This document shows, in pieces, positions 26,401-35,476 of a stretch of DNA of 64,000 nt. The number at the start of each line of letters is the position of its first letter. Position 1 is the first letter of the stretch. The stretch comes from an uncultured Eubacteriales bacterium (GTDB lineage Bacteria; Bacillota_A; Clostridia; Oscillospirales; Oscillospiraceae): assembly GCA_900319835.1 (NCBI GenBank), contig ONPY01000002.1:1-64000 (forward strand). The letters are read 5' to 3'. The position numbers were made by a program, and so were the translations under genes. The notes beneath the pieces were generated by a model. That model made no database searches. It had not been told where the DNA came from and worked only from the letters and a program-made list of their open reading frames with translations.

Positions 26401-29400
26401 CCCGGCGGCGCAGCAGCGCGTGACGACACAGCGCACGCCGTCTGTGAGAAAGCGCCGGGAAAAGCGCAGCTCGTCCATTTCCCAGACAGCCTCCTCCACA
26501 GCGCCGGAGCCCACGCGCAGCACAAGGCCGGGATCGCCGTTCTCGCCGCGGTAGACGCAGGTGTCGCCCAGAAAGGCGGCGCTCTCCCCGCGGGAAGTCA
26601 GGTGCAGATGGTAGACGCCGTTGGAGAGCACCGAGGCTTTTGGCGCGTCTCCCTCCCGGCCGGCAAGACGCCAGAGCGCCGTGGGGACTTTCTCCGGCCG
26701 CTCGGGGACGGGACTGCCGTCCCGCCGGAGAACACGCCCGTCCTCGGGCAGGCGCTCCTGCAGCAGCAGGGTATAGGCCGCCATCTCGGGATCGGCCAGA
26801 AAGAGCCGCTGCACCGCTCCCTCCTCCAGGGCGTTGACGGCGGCGAGAACGCTCATGCCCAGGTGGTGGGCCATCCAGCAGGCGACCCGGGCGCCGTCCG
26901 GCTGCTCGCTGCGGCCGGGGGTGAAATCCAGGGCCTCCAGATAGCCCCAGCGCCCACGGGCCCCCAGGGCCGCCAGCCTGCGGAGATTGCGCAGCGCGGC
27001 GGCGGGTTCCGCTGCCAGGGCCAGAAAGGAGGCGTAGGGGGCCACGACCATCTCCGTCTCCAGCCCCCGCTTCAGGGCAAGCTCCGGGCAGCCGTGGGCC
27101 TTGTAGCGGTAGTTCAGCGCGGCGTCCAGGGCGTAAAAGGCGCTCTCCGAGCTGCCCCAGGGCTTGCCGGGGGCGTGCCTGCGCCGCTGCACATAGAGGC
27201 AGAAGCGGGCGCTCTCGTAGAGGAGACTGGCGCGGTCGTAGGGCAGAAACAGCGCCGGCATGAGATACTCAAACATGGTGCCCGACCAGCTGGCAAGGCC
27301 CCGGTAGCCGTCCTTCTGCAGCTGGGCGCGGCTGAGCCTTTGCCAGTGGCGCAGGGGTACCTGCCCGCGGGCGACGGCGAGGTAGCTTGTGAGCATGGCC
27401 TCGCTTGCCATGAGATCGTACCAGCCGCCGGTCCCGGCCTTCTTTTCCGGGTCGTAGCAGATGAAAAAGAGCATGCGCTTTTTGTCAAACAGCGGGGCAA
27501 AATCCATCGCGCCGATCAGAGCCGAGAGCCGCCCGGCAAGCTCTTCTTCGCCCCAGCCGAGCAGCGCCGAGCGGGCGGTGATCAATCCCGCGCAGAGGTT
27601 GCCGCTGTCCACGGTGGAGATCATCCGGGGCGGCAGGGGACGCAGCGTGCGGGTGTCGTACCAGTTGAAGAAGTGGCCAAGGTGCCGCTCCATGGCTTCC
27701 AGCGTGTCCGTCGTTTGCCGGAGCATGGCCTTTGCCTCCTGCCGGGGGATCAGTCCGCGATCCCCCAGCGCCGCCGCGGCGGCCAGATACAGCCCGATGT
27801 TGGTGGGGGAAGTGCGGTGCGCCGCGCCCACCGGGGGCTGCTGCTGAAAGTTGTCCGGCGGGAGAAAGTGATCCTCCGGCCCGGCCAGATCCCGGAAATA
27901 GGCAAAGCTCTCCAGCGCCGAGGAGAAGAGCAGCTCCCGGTCACGCAGGGAGAGGGGCCGCGCCTTCTGGGCGGGAAGGGCCAGCGCCGCCGCAGCGGCC
28001 GGGGAGAGCAGCCACAGCAGCCCCGCCGCCTTGCCGATCACAAAGGGGGAAAAGGCCATCAGCAGCACCCCCAGCACCACCGTGGGCCACATGGCCCGCA
28101 CATGCGCCGCGAGTCCTCTCCCGCCCCGGGTCTGGGCAAAGGTCTGCCATTCCAGCAGCTTTTTCCGGGAGACACACATGCGCCAGAGGGCGGTGGCGAT
28201 GGCGGAGAACGAGACCCAGGCGTCATAGGGCAGCAGCCAGAGCCGCACCAGGCAACGCAGCAGCACCCCGCCCAAGCCTGTCAGAAGCCGGCTGTGCCGC
28301 CGCAGCCGCGGACCCCGGCCACGGCGGCTGCGGACGGCCTCGGTCAAGGAGAGCAGCAGGCTCTGGACCAGGCACAGCAGTGCCGCCAGCGCCGCGGCCT
28401 TCAGCCCCGCGGAGGCGGAGAACAGACCGCACAGCAGGGCCAGCATGGTCATCGGGGCCGTCAGAGAGCGCATCAGATTGTCAAAGAGTCGAAAGCGGTC
28501 CATCCGGGCAAAGCGTCGGCAGAAAACCCAGGGCATGTTCTGCCAGTCACCCCGGATCCAGCGGTGCTGTCTTTTGAAGTAGACCAGGGGCGTGGCGGGA
28601 AAGGCGTCGGAGAAGGCGGCGTCACTCATATAGGCGCCGCGCAGCAGAGCGCCCTCCAGCGCGTCGTGGGAGAGGATGCGCCCCGCGGGCAGACCTTCGG
28701 AGCAGCGCAGCAGCAGCCGCGCGTCCAGCAGCCCCTTGCCCGCAAAGCCCCCGGAGCCAAAGGCGTCCATGTAGAGTTCACTGCCGAGCCCGCCGTAGGG
28801 GTCGCTGCCGCCGGGCCCGGCAAAGATCAAGGCAAAGTCCGTGGCGGAGGCACTGGCAAGCTCGGTCTCGATCCGGGGGTGGATGACCCCGTGGCCGGCG
28901 CGCACTACCCCGTCTGACCCGAGAACCGGGCGGTTCAAGGGGTGGAGGGCGGCGCCGATCAGCTCGCCCAGCGCGCCGGGGTAGACCCGGGTGTCCGCAT
29001 CCAGGGAGAGAATATAGCGGGTGCCACGCAGCGCTTCCCGGTCGCCCACAACCTGGAGCGCCGAAGGCTCGCCGCAGAGGAGCTTTGCCAGCTCCAGCAG
29101 CGCGCCGCGCTTGCGCTCGGTTCCGCACCAGCTCTTCCCGTCAAAGCTGCGCTCGCGCGTAAAGAGATAAAAGCCCCCGCCGTATTTGCGGTTGAGTGTT
29201 TCCACCGCCTTCCGCGCGTCAGCCAGCAGCGACTCGTCCTCCGGCGCGTGCTGTGTCGGCGCGGCGGGGAGATCCGCCAGCAGCCCAAAGCGGAGGTCCT
29301 TCCCCTCCCGGCGGGAGATGAGATACAATTCCTCCAGCCGCCCGATCTCGCAGCAGCCCAGGAGCACCGACAGCACGCAGACGCTCTTCCCCTCCTCCGG

Positions 29401-30411
29401 CACGCCGGCGCTGAGATCCAATCGGGGCAGGGGGCTGGGCCGGACGCGGCGCAGCAGCAGGGCGTCCAGCAGCCCCTTGACGATGGACCAGACCGGCACC
29501 GGCAGCAGCAGGAGCAACAGCGGCAGCTCCAGATCCAGGGTCAAAACCAGGCAGACCGGCAGTGTCACCAGCAGCAGAGCCGCAAGATACAGCGCGCTTC
29601 TGTGGGCGGGCGGCGGCGAGAAGAGAAGAAAGCCCACATGGCGGCTCTCCTCATCGGCCTGCGTGACCAGGCGGCGGGCCAGCTCCTGCTCCTCAACGCC
29701 CTCCCGGCGGGCCAGCTCCTCCAGACGCTGGAGATAGCGGCTGCGGGTGGTTTGATCCATGCGGGCAAAGCTGCCGTCACGCTCCGCGGCGAGGATGGCG
29801 GCCGAGACGTCGGCCTTTTCCAGCAGCTCCGCCATGTCCATGCCCGTAAGCCGCCGCAGGGAGGTGAAGAGCGCGGCCATGGAGTCGGTGAGCTGTTCGG
29901 GCTCTGTGCTGACGGAGAGCTTTCGGCAGAGACCCGCCGCGTTCTCCACCAGGGCGCTCTGCAGCGCCGCGGGAAAGAGCAGCAGCTCCCGGCGCTGCAG
30001 GACCGTGACGGACTGAAAGCCCTGCAGAAAGATCTCACAGCGCGCTTCGGTGAGTTTTCCGTTTCCCGCTGTGAGCAGGGCGCGGCAGAGCTCCGGCACC
30101 AGCAGCCGCCCCCGGGCGCTGCGCTGCCGCTCGGCGGCGCGGAGAGCTTGCAGCGCGTCCGGATAGACGGCCTGCAGCAGGTAGTGGTTGTCCAGCAGCC
30201 ACTCGCAGGCGGCGGGCAGGTGCGTCTCCTGCCGGGCCCGTTTCTGCAGCAGGGCGAGGCAGCGGTCGATCTCCTGCCGGTGTTTCCTCAGCGCCCTGGC
30301 GTCCGCGCGGCCGTCGGCAAAGCCGTCGGGCCGCAGGGACCGCGCGCAGGAGACGGCGTAGTCGTACAGCCGCTCGTCCTCGATATAGGGAATGAGATTC
30401 ATGCTGTCCAT
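23416..30411 (-). CDS. Cyclic beta-1,2-glucan synthase-like giant protein (GT84-GH189-GH94)
   Basis: This 2331-residue membrane protein resembles cyclic beta-1,2-glucan synthases (NdvB/Cgs). An N-terminal cytoplasmic region of ~270 residues precedes two hydrophobic helices (~275-330). Next is a GT84-type glycosyltransferase domain with SLDADTRVYP (~470) and KRQHRWIRGDWQ (~616). More helices (~640-810) lead to the transglycosylation domain, now GH189, beginning with TSPTNIGLYLA (~867). A C-terminal GH94-type phosphorylase domain has the catalytic segment MGSGDWNDGMD (~2054). It is shorter than proteobacterial Cgs (about 2800). The start at 30411 has GGGAGG 5 bases upstream. Polymerisation, cyclisation and chain trimming would follow the family model. 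Whether the product is cyclic and where it goes in a Gram-positive cell is inference. Confidence 0.88.
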   Translation of the reverse strand: MDSMNLIPYIEDERLYDYAVSCARSLRPDGFADGRADARALRKHRQEIDRCLALLQKRARQETHLPAACEWLLDNHYLLQAVYPDALQALRAAERQRSARGRLLVPELCRALLTAGNGKLTEARCEIFLQGFQSVTVLQRRELLLFPAALQSALVENAAGLCRKLSVSTEPEQLTDSMAALFTSLRRLTGMDMAELLEKADVSAAILAAERDGSFARMDQTTRSRYLQRLEELARREGVEEQELARRLVTQADEESRHVGFLLFSPPPAHRSALYLAALLLVTLPVCLVLTLDLELPLLLLLLPVPVWSIVKGLLDALLLRRVRPSPLPRLDLSAGVPEEGKSVCVLSVLLGCCEIGRLEELYLISRREGKDLRFGLLADLPAAPTQHAPEDESLLADARKAVETLNRKYGGGFYLFTRERSFDGKSWCGTERKRGALLELAKLLCGEPSALQVVGDREALRGTRYILSLDADTRVYPGALGELIGAALHPLNRPVLGSDGVVRAGHGVIHPRIETELASASATDFALIFAGPGGSDPYGGLGSELYMDAFGSGGFAGKGLLDARLLLRCSEGLPAGRILSHDALEGALLRGAYMSDAAFSDAFPATPLVYFKRQHRWIRGDWQNMPWVFCRRFARMDRFRLFDNLMRSLTAPMTMLALLCGLFSASAGLKAAALAALLCLVQSLLLSLTEAVRSRRGRGPRLRRHSRLLTGLGGVLLRCLVRLWLLPYDAWVSFSAIATALWRMCVSRKKLLEWQTFAQTRGGRGLAAHVRAMWPTVVLGVLLMAFSPFVIGKAAGLLWLLSPAAAAALALPAQKARPLSLRDRELLFSSALESFAYFRDLAGPEDHFLPPDNFQQQPPVGAAHRTSPTNIGLYLAAAAALGDRGLIPRQEAKAMLRQTTDTLEAMERHLGHFFNWYDTRTLRPLPPRMISTVDSGNLCAGLITARSALLGWGEEELAGRLSALIGAMDFAPLFDKKRMLFFICYDPEKKAGTGGWYDLMASEAMLTSYLAVARGQVPLRHWQRLSRAQLQKDGYRGLASWSGTMFEYLMPALFLPYDRASLLYESARFCLYVQRRRHAPGKPWGSSESAFYALDAALNYRYKAHGCPELALKRGLETEMVVAPYASFLALAAEPAAALRNLRRLAALGARGRWGYLEALDFTPGRSEQPDGARVACWMAHHLGMSVLAAVNALEEGAVQRLFLADPEMAAYTLLLQERLPEDGRVLRRDGSPVPERPEKVPTALWRLAGREGDAPKASVLSNGVYHLHLTSRGESAAFLGDTCVYRGENGDPGLVLRVGSGAVEEAVWEMDELRFSRRFLTDGVRCVVTRCCAAGELGELVALSLLSERSVSVPVSILFRPVLAKLRDWADARAYWQLGLEAREQDGKLLLRRLSKAGGKELWLCLAASLPLRFDADRRGGLGPLVTPQVKGELLLRLRPGRTEALTLALCLGATEEEASSAAERLLALCSQEPGNMVHAAAMRLGMPPAEIGQAMELALAVWKAAPLAAAPRRELWRWGLSGDFPLLCCQASARESDSLLRAFCLLKACGVESELVFFSAGQGEYFQPERSRLEKALAAVGLEALLGAEGGIRFVPPEAEEAVQSRAVFSVGGPPLPLVFEEAALLPARGAEAPAFHWKEDGFCYRPSPALPPRIWQHVLTNGSLSAFAADFGPAGLWLANAREMRLLPPPAEITAVRGSERLTAAVGASAVSLFADGASECYVNYSFGLARWEKTIGERRVETLLFLPPEREVRLLLVRGAAGLELCWGCAPLAGGPDSASLRLELREDLAAAENPESYLADVRTLFAVSAPGHWEAEGGTLRCRFTGHQTTVLACGCCSEEELRRSLTPESAEAMLRETEAYWRGLLRRFSVQGLRPAEEHYLNGWAVYQTYACRMLARSSLYQSGGAVGFRDQLQDAVNLLLIDPALARRQILECCRHQYEEGDVMHWWHRHPDGDRGVRTRCSDDLLWLIWALCEYVEATGDLAFCAWKEGYRYSAPLRPEERDRYERPAVSPRREPVLEHAHAALACCRRRGFGPHGLPRMGSGDWNDGMDRTGGESVWLGWFLSCCAGRFAALLDRLGDARASEMLDLARTVGLAAESCFSGRWYPRAYREDGRPLGDGERIDSVAQSWAAFCPWALPEHAQAAVDAAIRRLADREHGLIRLLDPPYGAEDSPGYLSGYGAGFRENGGQYTHAAVWLAMAALRLGRREDGLELLRMLLPENHDPAVFEAEPFVLPADVCAAKGREGIAGWTWYTGSAGWFFRVWTREVLGLELRDGTLRLRPAALEHFRVTWTDFSGRSHIISRQGDAVTVDGAPYLGGAIG

Positions 30412-30420
30412 GGAAACCTC

Positions 30421-30454
30421 CCAATCAAAAAAAGCGGCAGACATACAGTCTGCC
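30421..30454 (-). terminator. Terminator-like hairpin in the leader of the glucan synthase gene
   Basis: On the minus strand a 7-bp perfect stem (GGCAGAC, loop TGTAT, GTCTGCC; 30436-30454) is followed by GC and seven T residues (30427-30433). The SD GGGAGG comes immediately after. No minus-strand gene ends nearby upstream, so this intrinsic terminator stands in the 5' leader of the giant gene. It may work as an attenuator. Confidence 0.6.
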
Positions 30455-30515
30455 AAACAATTTTTCCCATGGACGGGGGAGAGTATGCATGAAGCCATCT
30501 GACAAGAAAAAACAC

Positions 30516-30544
30516 TTGACAGAACAACGCGCGGCGTGTATACT
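30516..30544 (+). promoter_or_regulatory. Promoter of the ylxM-ffh operon
   Basis: The -35 TTGACA (30516-30521) is a perfect consensus. A 17-base spacer separates it from -10 TATACT (30539-30544). The 12-base sequence AACACTTGACAG that includes the -35 box recurs about 46 bases downstream, just before the ylxM SD. Transcription would start near 30551. Confidence 0.85.
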
Positions 30545-30579
30545 CTGTTAAGCTCGAACACTTGACAGGGGGCATCGCC

Positions 30580-30936
30580 ATGGCCGAGAGCAGATGGACA
30601 AGAAGCATGCTGCTGGATTTCTATGGCGAGCTGCTGACAGACAAACAGCGCGAGTGCTTTGATCTGCACTACAACGAGGATCTGTCCCTGTCCGAGATCG
30701 CCGAGCAGCTTGGGATTTCCCGGCAGGGCGTCTGGGACAACATCCGCCGCGCCGAGAGCGTGCTGGAGGATATGGAGAACAAGACCGGCCTGCTGCGCAG
30801 GTTTGAGGAAAACCGCGCGGAGCTGGAAAAGCTGCTCAAAAAGCTCGAGCGCCTGCGCGAGGCGCGCGGGGAAGAGGCGGGGAAGCTGGCCAACGAGTGC
30901 GCATCCCAGGTTCGGATGCTGATCGACAGAGGATAA
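30580..30936 (+). CDS. ylxM: YlxM/p13-family putative DNA-binding protein
   Basis: This 118-residue protein belongs to the YlxM (UPF0122) family, encoded directly upstream of ffh in most Firmicutes. A sigma-70 region 4-like helix-turn-helix is visible (SLSEIAEQLGISRQGVWDNI, ~residues 35-54). A charged coiled-coil C-terminus follows. The ATG at 30580 was chosen because AGGGGGC lies 6 bases upstream. It ends 3 bases before ffh begins, so the two are coupled. It is thought to act with the signal recognition particle, and its fold also suggests nucleic-acid binding. Confidence 0.9.
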   Translation: MAESRWTRSMLLDFYGELLTDKQRECFDLHYNEDLSLSEIAEQLGISRQGVWDNIRRAESVLEDMENKTGLLRRFEENRAELEKLLKKLERLREARGEEAGKLANECASQVRMLIDRG

Positions 30937-30939
30937 ACC

Positions 30940-32310
<1,371 letters not shown>

Positions 32311-32321
32311 ATCCGATTCAA

Positions 32322-32391
32322 AGCCCAACGGGCTGCTTCTGGCACGGCGACCCCTCAGGCGCTGCGCGCCAGTGCCCCTTTCAGGGGAGCC
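32322..32391. repeat. Palindromic intergenic repeat between ffh and rpsP
   Basis: Three adjacent inverted repeats occur here: AGCCC/GGGCT (32322-32334), GGCGC/GCGCC (around 32358-32370) and CCCC/GGGG flanking TTTCA (around 32375-32387). The layout resembles the palindromic units inside the element at 37317-37622. It is probably a dispersed intergenic repeat unit that also folds in the ffh-rpsP mRNA. Confidence 0.5.
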
Positions 32392-32465
32392 AAACATTCC
32401 TTTTGTATACAGAGCAAGACAGCTTTGTAGATATATTTTCAAATTCTACATGGAGGTGAAACTAC

Positions 32466-32702
32466 ATGGTTAAAATCAGACTTCGCAGAATGGGCGCCAA
32501 GAAGGCTCCCTACTACCGTATCGTCGTCGCGGACTCCCGCAGCCCTCGTGACGGCCGCTTCATCGAGGAGCTGGGCATTTACGATCCCATGGCTGACGGC
32601 GAGAAGATCAAGGTCGATATGGAGCGCGCCAAGTACTGGATCGCCAACGGCGCACAGCCCACTGACACTGTCCGCGGTCTGCTCAAGAAGATCGAGGCCT
32701 AA
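32466..32702 (+). CDS. rpsP: 30S ribosomal protein S16
   Basis: This 78-residue ribosomal protein begins [20 protein letters not shown], the diagnostic S16 start, and is normal length. GGAGGTGAAACTAC precedes the ATG. It is followed after 18 bases by khpA, the standard order. S16 assembles early into the 30S body. Confidence 0.97.
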   Translation: MVKIRLRRMGAKKAPYYRIVVADSRSPRDGRFIEELGIYDPMADGEKIKVDMERAKYWIANGAQPTDTVRGLLKKIEA

Positions 32703-32720
32703 GTAAGGAGTCCCATCCGC

Positions 32721-32951
32721 ATGAAAGAGCTTTTGACCTACATCGTGCAGAGCCTGGTGGATGATCCCGCCCAGGTCTCTGTGACCGAGCGCAAGGCCGA
32801 CGGCGAAATCATCTTTGAGGTGCGCGTTGCCGACGGCGACATGGGCAAGGTCATCGGCCGCAACGGTCGGATCGTCAAGCAGATCCGGATCCTGATGCGT
32901 GCCGTTGCCCAGAGAAAGGGCAAAAAAGTGTCCGTCGAGATCATGGACTGA
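32721..32951 (+). CDS. khpA: KH-domain RNA-binding protein KhpA (YlqC)
   Basis: This 76-residue protein is a single KH domain with the RNA-binding loop GKVIGRNGRIVKQIR (about residues 47-61). KhpA forms dimers with KhpB and binds RNA, with effects on cell elongation and division in Gram-positives. It follows rpsP in the conserved ribosomal order. The expected next genes rimM-trmD are displaced by about 4.7 kb. A strong terminator-like stem follows. Confidence 0.94.
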   Translation: MKELLTYIVQSLVDDPAQVSVTERKADGEIIFEVRVADGDMGKVIGRNGRIVKQIRILMRAVAQRKGKKVSVEIMD

Positions 32952-32958
32952 TCCGCAA

Positions 32959-33015
32959 TCCACGAAAATTTCGGGAGAATTTCTCCCGGAAGCTTCGTGG
33001 ATTTCTTATTTTCCG
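32959..33015 (+). terminator. Terminator of the ylxM-ffh-rpsP-khpA operon
   Basis: A nested hairpin starts 7 bases after the khpA stop. The outer arms ATCCACGAA and TTCGTGGAT enclose an inner CGGGAGA/TCTCCCG stem. A T-rich stretch (TTCTTATTTTCC) follows. Confidence 0.8.
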
Positions 33016-33152
33016 TTAAGAATTGTGCTTGTTTACACTTTGTCTGTATTTTCCGGCGGGAGTCTGTACTATACTCCCAAACAGAGGGAACGATCCTGCA
33101 ACAGAGAATCCCGGGCGGAGGATCAGACGCCCGTGCAAGGAAAGGAGACACA

Positions 33153-34055
33153 ATGAAAAACGTCAAGAAAATGCTGGCGATCCTGCTGGTGCTGATCATG
33201 GCGCTGTCCCTTGCCGCCTGCGGCTTTGAGGCCAAGATGACCATAGCGGCCAAAAAGATGGAAAAGCTCCAGAGCTACCGCATGGATCTGGATCTGGACA
33301 TGGGGCTGAGCATGTCGCTGCTGGGCCAGTCCATGGATCTGGACATGGGCATGCAGGGCAAGGCGGACGTCAACACCAAGCCCATGAAGATGAAGATGGA
33401 CATGGATATCTCCTCCATGGGGGAGACCATCCGGATGCTCAGCTACGCCGAGAAGACCGACGCGGGCTACGTCACCTATGTCACCCCGGACGGCGGGGAC
33501 ACCTGGGTCAAGCAGACCCTGGACGGCGGCCAGCTCCCCGAGGCGGGCGCCGCGACGAACTTTGCGCTGCTGTTCAAGCTGGCGGGCAAGTTTGAAAAGA
33601 CCGGGACCGAGACCGTCCGCGGCTCTGAGGCCACGGTGTTCTCCGGCACGGTGGAGGGCGAGGACATCGCCCAGATGCTGGAGATGTCCGGCGTGATGGA
33701 CACGCTGTCCGAGTCCATGGATGTGGAACTGGATGAGCTGGGCGTGGATCTGGCGAGCCTCGGCGGCATCCCCACCACCATCTCTGTGGACAACAAAACC
33801 GGCTACATCGTCCGCTACACCATGGATCTGACCGAGGTGATGCAGAACCTGATGCCGGCGATGATGGATCAGATGACGGCGTCGATCACGGAGGAGGCTG
33901 GCCTGGAGGGGCTGGATCTGAGCGCGCTGGGGCTGAAGCTGGATGTGAGCAAGACGGTGATGACCGTAGAGCTTTACGACTTCGATGCCGCCGGGACCGT
34001 TGAGATCCCCGCCGAGGCTCGGGAAGCCACCGAATTGAGCGAGCTTGCCGCGTAA
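33153..34055 (+). CDS. Hypothetical lipoprotein
   Basis: This 300-residue protein has a type II signal peptide (MKNVKKMLAILLVLIMALSL) with lipobox LAAC, so it should be anchored outside the membrane. The body has many Met-Asp-rich repeats (LDLDMGLSMS, MKMKMDMDIS), consistent with a beta-rich lipid-carrier-like fold as in LolA/LppX-type proteins. That fold assignment is tentative. AAAGGAG is 5 bases upstream of the ATG at 33153. It is a single-gene unit between two terminators, inserted between khpA and icd. The function is unknown. Confidence 0.8.
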   Translation: MKNVKKMLAILLVLIMALSLAACGFEAKMTIAAKKMEKLQSYRMDLDLDMGLSMSLLGQSMDLDMGMQGKADVNTKPMKMKMDMDISSMGETIRMLSYAEKTDAGYVTYVTPDGGDTWVKQTLDGGQLPEAGAATNFALLFKLAGKFEKTGTETVRGSEATVFSGTVEGEDIAQMLEMSGVMDTLSESMDVELDELGVDLASLGGIPTTISVDNKTGYIVRYTMDLTEVMQNLMPAMMDQMTASITEEAGLEGLDLSALGLKLDVSKTVMTVELYDFDAAGTVEIPAEAREATELSELAA

Positions 34056-34070
34056 GCAAAACAACCAAAA

Positions 34071-34108
34071 AGCCAGGCGTTCCGCATCGCGGAACGCCTG
34101 GCTTTTTT
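34071..34108 (+). terminator. Bidirectional terminator between the lipoprotein gene and icd
   Basis: A 15-bp perfect stem (AGCCAGGCGTTCCGC at 34071-34085 with its complement at 34089-34103, loop ATC) has an A-rich left flank and six T residues on the right. It serves the lipoprotein gene on the plus strand and icd (stop at 34118) on the minus strand. Confidence 0.92.
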
Positions 34109-34117
34109 CTGTGGAGA

Positions 34118-35350
34118 TCAGCCCTCGGGCCACTCCCGGGCGATGGCCTGCTCCAGCTCCGCCTTGGTCAGGGCGATGAACTGATGGCCGGTCACGACCA
34201 GGGGATTGGGGTTGGAGGTGATCCGCGCGAGATCCTGGGTCATGATGCCGCGCTTTTCGATGACGCTGCGGGCAGACGCCTGAATCATCCGGCCAAAGCG
34301 CTGCAGCTTTTCGTTCCCGTCCAGCTCGCCGCGCTTTTCCAGACCGCCGCCCCAGGTGTAGATCAGGGCCATGGGGTTGGTGGAGACCACGGCGCCCTCC
34401 AGGTAGCGGTAGTAGTGGCGGCGGACTGTGCCGTGGGCTGCCTCGAACTCAAACTTCCCGTCCGGGCTCATGAGCACCGAGGTCATCATGGCGTTGGAGC
34501 CGTAGGCCGTGGCCAGCATGTCGCTCATCACGTCGCCGTCGTAGTTCTGGGTGGCCCAGACGTAGCCGCCGGGGGACTTGATGGCGCGGGAAACCGCGTC
34601 GTCGATCAGGCAATATTCGTACTTGATGCCCTTGGCGCTGAACTTTTCGATAAACTCGTTGAGGTAGACCTGCTTGAAGATGTCCTTAAAGTAGCGGTCA
34701 TAGACCTTGGAGATGGTGTCTTTGGAGGAGAACAGCAGATCCTGGTTGATGGACAGGGCGTAATTCATGCAGGTGCGGGCAAAGCCCGTGATGGAGGATT
34801 CCAGATTGTGCATGCCGGAGACCACGCCGGGACCGGTGAACTCATGCACGGTCTGGCGCTGCTCGCTGCCGTCTTGCCTGGTGTAGACCAGCTCCACCTT
34901 GCCGGGCTCGGGCACCAGCATCTCGGAGGCGCGGTATACGTCGCCGTAGGCATGGCGGGCCAGGGTGATGGGCTTTTTCCAGGTCTTCACCAGCGGATCC
35001 ACACCGTCGATGAGGATGGGGGTGCGGAAGACCGTGCCGTCGAGGATGCTGCGGATGGTGGCGTTGGGGCTCTTGTACATCTTCTTGAGATTGAACTCCT
35101 GCATCCGCTCCAGGTTTGCGGTGATGGTGGCGCACTTGACCGCCACGCCGTATTTCTTGGTGGCCAGGGCCGAGTCGATCGTCACCTGATCCTCGGTCGC
35201 GTCGCGGGAGCGGATGGAGAGATCGTAGTACTCTTCCTTCAACTCCACAAAGGGCTCCACCAGCTGGCGCTTGACCTCTTTCCAGAGAATGCCGGCCATT
35301 TCATCTCCGTCCATCTCCACGATGGGGGTTGTCATTTCGATTTTATCCAT
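34118..35350 (-). CDS. icd: Isocitrate dehydrogenase (NADP+, eukaryote-like type)
   Basis: This 410-residue enzyme oxidises isocitrate to 2-oxoglutarate and CO2 with NADP+. It is of the type II (eukaryote-like) subfamily: it begins TTPIVEMDGDEMAGILWK and has KSPNATIRSILDGTVFR. The metal-binding DYDGDVMSD-like region appears as NYDGDVMSDMLA, and GTVRRHYYR binds the coenzyme. The ATG at 35350 has GGAG 8 bases upstream. A minus-strand promoter is visible (TCGACT 35420-35425, TAAGAT 35397-35402, 17-base spacer, extended TGC). In an anaerobe it probably supplies glutamate precursors. It also removes isocitrate, making it relevant to the citrate genes further right. Confidence 0.95.
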   Translation of the reverse strand: MDKIEMTTPIVEMDGDEMAGILWKEVKRQLVEPFVELKEEYYDLSIRSRDATEDQVTIDSALATKKYGVAVKCATITANLERMQEFNLKKMYKSPNATIRSILDGTVFRTPILIDGVDPLVKTWKKPITLARHAYGDVYRASEMLVPEPGKVELVYTRQDGSEQRQTVHEFTGPGVVSGMHNLESSITGFARTCMNYALSINQDLLFSSKDTISKVYDRYFKDIFKQVYLNEFIEKFSAKGIKYEYCLIDDAVSRAIKSPGGYVWATQNYDGDVMSDMLATAYGSNAMMTSVLMSPDGKFEFEAAHGTVRRHYYRYLEGAVVSTNPMALIYTWGGGLEKRGELDGNEKLQRFGRMIQASARSVIEKRGIMTQDLARITSNPNPLVVTGHQFIALTKAELEQAIAREWPEG

Positions 35351-35396
35351 TGTGATTGCTCCAATCCTTGCTTGTCGTCCGGGGACGTATGGAACG

Positions 35397-35425
35397 ATCT
35401 TAGCACGGTAAAGCAAAAAAGTCGA
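35397..35425 (-). promoter_or_regulatory. icd promoter
   Basis: The minus-strand -35 is TCGACT (35420-35425) and the -10 is TAAGAT (35397-35402), separated by 17 bases, with the extended -10 dinucleotide TG one base upstream. Confidence 0.65.
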
Positions 35426-35435
35426 GAGCTTTTTG

Positions 35436-35466
35436 AAAAAGCCAGCCCCCGTTTTCGGGGGCTGGC
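35436..35466 (-). terminator. Terminator of the sigma/membrane-partner pair
   Basis: An 11-bp perfect stem (GCCAGCCCCCG at 35441-35451 with CGGGGGCTGGC at 35456-35466, loop TTTT on the plus strand) is followed on the minus strand by five T residues. It starts 10 bases after the stop at 35477. Confidence 0.9.
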
Positions 35467-35476
35467 TGTGTGGGGA

